Source: Porticoccus sp041581635 (GTDB taxonomy: Bacteria; Pseudomonadota; Gammaproteobacteria; Pseudomonadales; Porticoccaceae). Taken from it: a DNA stretch of 64,000 nucleotides. Shown one piece after another: positions 61,918 through 64,000 of this stretch; position 1 is the stretch's first letter, and each line of letters begins with the position of its first letter. A model generated the notes under the pieces. The model was not told where the DNA came from and did no database searches. It saw only the letters and a list, made by a program, of their open reading frames with translations. The stretch covers positions 1 through 64,000 of the forward strand of contig JBFICW010000005.1 in the NCBI GenBank assembly GCA_041581635.1. The letters are read 5' to 3'. Position numbers and translations under genes: made by a program.

Positions 61918-63693
61918 CTAATGCTTGCCTAAAGGGCACGGCGCAAGGAACCTACTAAACCTACTAGTTGAAGCAATTGTTAGCTTTTTCTGAGGCTTAC
62001 ACTGCTTTTCTCTGAATAGCACCATAGCTTTTGGCCCAAAATAGCCATAATTTTTCGTATGCCATTTTGTGTACTCCTCTGCAGGCAGCGGCCGGGAAAT
62101 CATGAAGCCTTGTGCTATATCACAACCAATGTTTGCAAGTAAATCATATGTTTCTCTGTTTTCTATACCTTCTGCTATGGTTTTCACGCCCATATCATGC
62201 GCCATCTTTATCGCAGCCTCCACAATAGAGACTGCCGATTTATTAGAAGACAATCTGCGTACAAAGGATTGATCTATCTTGATAAAAGAAACAGGAAGCT
62301 CATGCAAATATTGTAATGAGGAATACCCAGTGCCAAAGTCATCGATAGAAATGGTGATCTTTGCACTAGCTAATTTATTCAGCTCGGCAATGGTTCGCTC
62401 AACATCCAACATCAATGCACCTTCTGTGAGTTCCAGTTCTAACTGCTCACCGCTCAAGTCGTATCGCTCTAGCAGGCGAACTACCTGATTAAAAAAATTG
62501 GGCTGCAATAGATTGCGTGTTGAGATGTTTACTGCTATTGGAATGTTTATGTTATGTTGCCGCCACAAAGCCATTTGGGCCATGGCCTCGTTCAAAGCAA
62601 AATCAGTTATCTGATTAATCAAAGTACTTTCTTCGGCACGCGGGATAAATAGCCCAGGAGGAATATTTCCCCTTTGAGGATGATCCCAGCGTATCAGTGC
62701 TTCCACACTATGGACAACGCCCGTTGAAATATCCACTTTAGGTTGATAATGAAGCGACAGTTGTTTTTCTGTAAGCGCCTCCAATAACTCTCCCAATATA
62801 ACGATATTTTCCTTGCTGGCTTTACTGAGTGCTGGATTGTAGGCTACATAGTCACATGCCTTATCACATGCCTCCGTCAATGCACACTGCGCCATCCGAA
62901 GGTGGGATTCAGGCGACTCATGTTTGGCAAGACTTACATGCCCCACTCTTGCGTCGATATGAATGGGAATCTCTTCGAACAGGATGGGCTTTCGAAAGAT
63001 TGAGGTTAGCTCATCTATAAAGCACTCACTTTCCTGGGGAGTTGCATGCCTAGCCAATACACCTAATAGCGCTGTATCTATACGAAATGTGGATATATTT
63101 TCTGGTTCAGCCCCTTCCAGAAACTTGACTAATTGAGGTATAGCTTCATCAATAACGCCAACACCAAACGTGGAGAATAATTCTGTTTTATTTTCTACCG
63201 CTATTAGCGCAAGAATATGAACATCCGATTTAATTGTCTCCCCACATATATTTTCCAGCTGTTCGTACAACGCATGCTGATTTGGTAAATTGGTTGAAAC
63301 ATCGTGGCGTGAAAGCCATTTTATATGACGAATGTATGACCTTACACTATCACTTGCCGCACCGGAGAGTAATCCGAACAGGGTAAAGAACCCGGTACGA
63401 TAGAGCCAGTTAACCATCTTTTGTGGCTCGCCGGTGGCTACATCGATTGGCATTACGGGCCCTAATACAATACCGCCAATCAGACCGATCAGGACACCCC
63501 CTCTGATCCCAAAAATAAAAGCCGATAATAAAATCGGGATGTACATAGAGTGCGAGTAAACATATTTTACACCGCCAGTTATGTAAACCAATACATATAC
63601 GCCATACAGGAGGAGTAAGAGAAAAGGCACCGTATATAGATATATTCTTTTTTGATGCTTCCCTATCCATGTATATAAGGGTGTAGCGTCCAT
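61918..63693 (-). CDS. Membrane-anchored EAL phosphodiesterase with degenerate GGDEF
   Basis: The 591-residue protein has four or so membrane helices (about residues 18-115) around a motif YIPILLSAFIFGIRGG and LGPVMPIDVATGE, a sensor-like region. A degenerate GGDEF domain (about 125-290) has RIDTA where RxGGDEF is expected. A C-terminal EAL domain (about 300-545) retains EALIRW (331), the Asn of NIST, ELTEG, DDFGTGYSSL (451), KIDQSF and AEGIE (508), so it probably hydrolyses cyclic di-GMP. AAGGTG precedes the ATG. A short basic, hydrophobic tail follows the EAL domain. Confidence 0.92.
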   Translation of the reverse strand: MDATPLYTWIGKHQKRIYLYTVPFLLLLLYGVYVLVYITGGVKYVYSHSMYIPILLSAFIFGIRGGVLIGLIGGIVLGPVMPIDVATGEPQKMVNWLYRTGFFTLFGLLSGAASDSVRSYIRHIKWLSRHDVSTNLPNQHALYEQLENICGETIKSDVHILALIAVENKTELFSTFGVGVIDEAIPQLVKFLEGAEPENISTFRIDTALLGVLARHATPQESECFIDELTSIFRKPILFEEIPIHIDARVGHVSLAKHESPESHLRMAQCALTEACDKACDYVAYNPALSKASKENIVILGELLEALTEKQLSLHYQPKVDISTGVVHSVEALIRWDHPQRGNIPPGLFIPRAEESTLINQITDFALNEAMAQMALWRQHNINIPIAVNISTRNLLQPNFFNQVVRLLERYDLSGEQLELELTEGALMLDVERTIAELNKLASAKITISIDDFGTGYSSLQYLHELPVSFIKIDQSFVRRLSSNKSAVSIVEAAIKMAHDMGVKTIAEGIENRETYDLLANIGCDIAQGFMISRPLPAEEYTKWHTKNYGYFGPKAMVLFREKQCKPQKKLTIASTSRFSRFLAPCPLGKH

Positions 63694-64000
63694 GATTCAC
63701 CTTCCTTTAGAAAGTTAACGCTTAAAGCAATATAACTTTCAGCAACAAACAATACTTTTTCTTTTTATAACAAAGATATACGAGACTTGATAAAATGCTG
63801 CCGTTAGCGTAAACACTAGTACGAACCCAATGATTTTGCCAACCTGTAATTCTACCCAACGACTTAACCGATACCATGCGGCGACTAAACCACTTAAAAG
63901 TTAGGCCGCAAAAATATAGAAAAACTCGAGTAAAACGGGGGTAGGTTTAGTATGACCACTGATCTCAAGAGACATAAATGAGCAGAGCGATTGCACAGGC
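63694..64000. other. Right-edge intergenic region
   Basis: No complete gene is present. A nine-codon frame (ATG at 63952, preceded by GGGGGTAGG) overlaps a second ATG at 63978 that runs off the edge after seven codons. Either could belong to a rightward gene lying beyond the window, but too little is visible to call it. Confidence 0.3.

Noticed and set aside
63855..63912. Sequence resembling an integron attC site (ACCCAAC ... GTTAGGC)
   Set aside because: The outer heptamers fit the RYYYAAC/GTTRRRY pattern, but the internal ACTTAA copies are direct rather than inverted repeats, so no attC hairpin can form, and no integrase or cassette is visible.
1..64000. tRNA, rRNA, CRISPR or intact insertion sequence
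   Set aside because: I read the intergenic regions on both strands and found no cloverleaf-like sequence ending, no spaced repeat array and no transposase-like frame; short intergenic RNAs cannot be excluded by eye.

Overview
The window is chromosomal DNA of a Gram-negative gammaproteobacterium, most likely a marine lineage related to the pseudomonad/Cellvibrionales branch. The evidence is the order ftsB-ispD-ispF / eno-kdsA-pyrG-tilS / accA-dnaE-rnhB-lpxB-lpxA-fabZ-lpxD-skp-bamA-rseP-dxr-cdsA-uppS-frr-pyrH-tsf-rpsB / map-glnD-dapC / yffB-dapD, which from memory matches Pseudomonas closely. The long 344-residue DapD, the presence of FabV, and the dapA-bamC-MBL block point the same way. I see no rRNA, tRNA, CRISPR array, prophage or intact insertion sequence.

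Bases 1-28000 are almost entirely leftward housekeeping genes: isoprenoid precursor synthesis (ispD, ispF, dxr, uppS), glycolysis and CTP synthesis (eno, pyrG), Kdo and lipid A synthesis (kdsA, lpxA/B/D, fabZ), outer-membrane assembly (skp, bamA, rseP), phospholipid synthesis (cdsA, accA), replication (dnaE, rnhB) and translation (tilS, frr, tsf, rpsB). The one foreign-looking gene is a rightward GAF-domain regulator-like protein at 7607-8926. Bases 28200-38600 run mostly rightward: map, glnD, and dapC, dapD and dapE of the succinylase diaminopimelate pathway. Interspersed are an endonuclease III with an unusual cysteine cluster, a CHAD-domain protein and SixA. dapA, bamC and an LpxL-type acyltransferase follow on the minus strand, then fabV.

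From 46700 the content becomes accessory: DoxX, purC (separated from its usual dapA-bamC neighbours), a 5'-truncated SulP transporter remnant, a rubrerythrin-like diiron protein coupled to a UbiA-family prenyltransferase, and PPK2. The most interesting region is 51792-58037. There, five tightly packed leftward genes, DUF1445 - pxpA - pxpB - pxpC - DUF4392, are followed by a D-amino-acid transaminase and alanine racemase. DUF1445 and DUF4392 are the two halves of the mammalian mitochondrial D-glutamate cyclase; here they are separate genes flanking the three subunits of 5-oxoprolinase. The set reads as a D-alanine / D-glutamate / 5-oxoproline / glutamate route, possibly for disposal or recycling of peptidoglycan D-amino acids.

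The right end holds a YbaK-type deacylase, an OsmC protein divergent from a GlxA-like AraC regulator, a DUF4405 membrane protein and a membrane-bound EAL phosphodiesterase with a degenerate GGDEF domain. Regulatory structures seen directly include several hairpin terminators, a palindrome upstream of accA, a hairpin covering the dapE ribosome-binding site, and a cluster of DnaA-box-like 9-mers near 40750. Function calls rest on recognising family motifs by eye; no database search was run.
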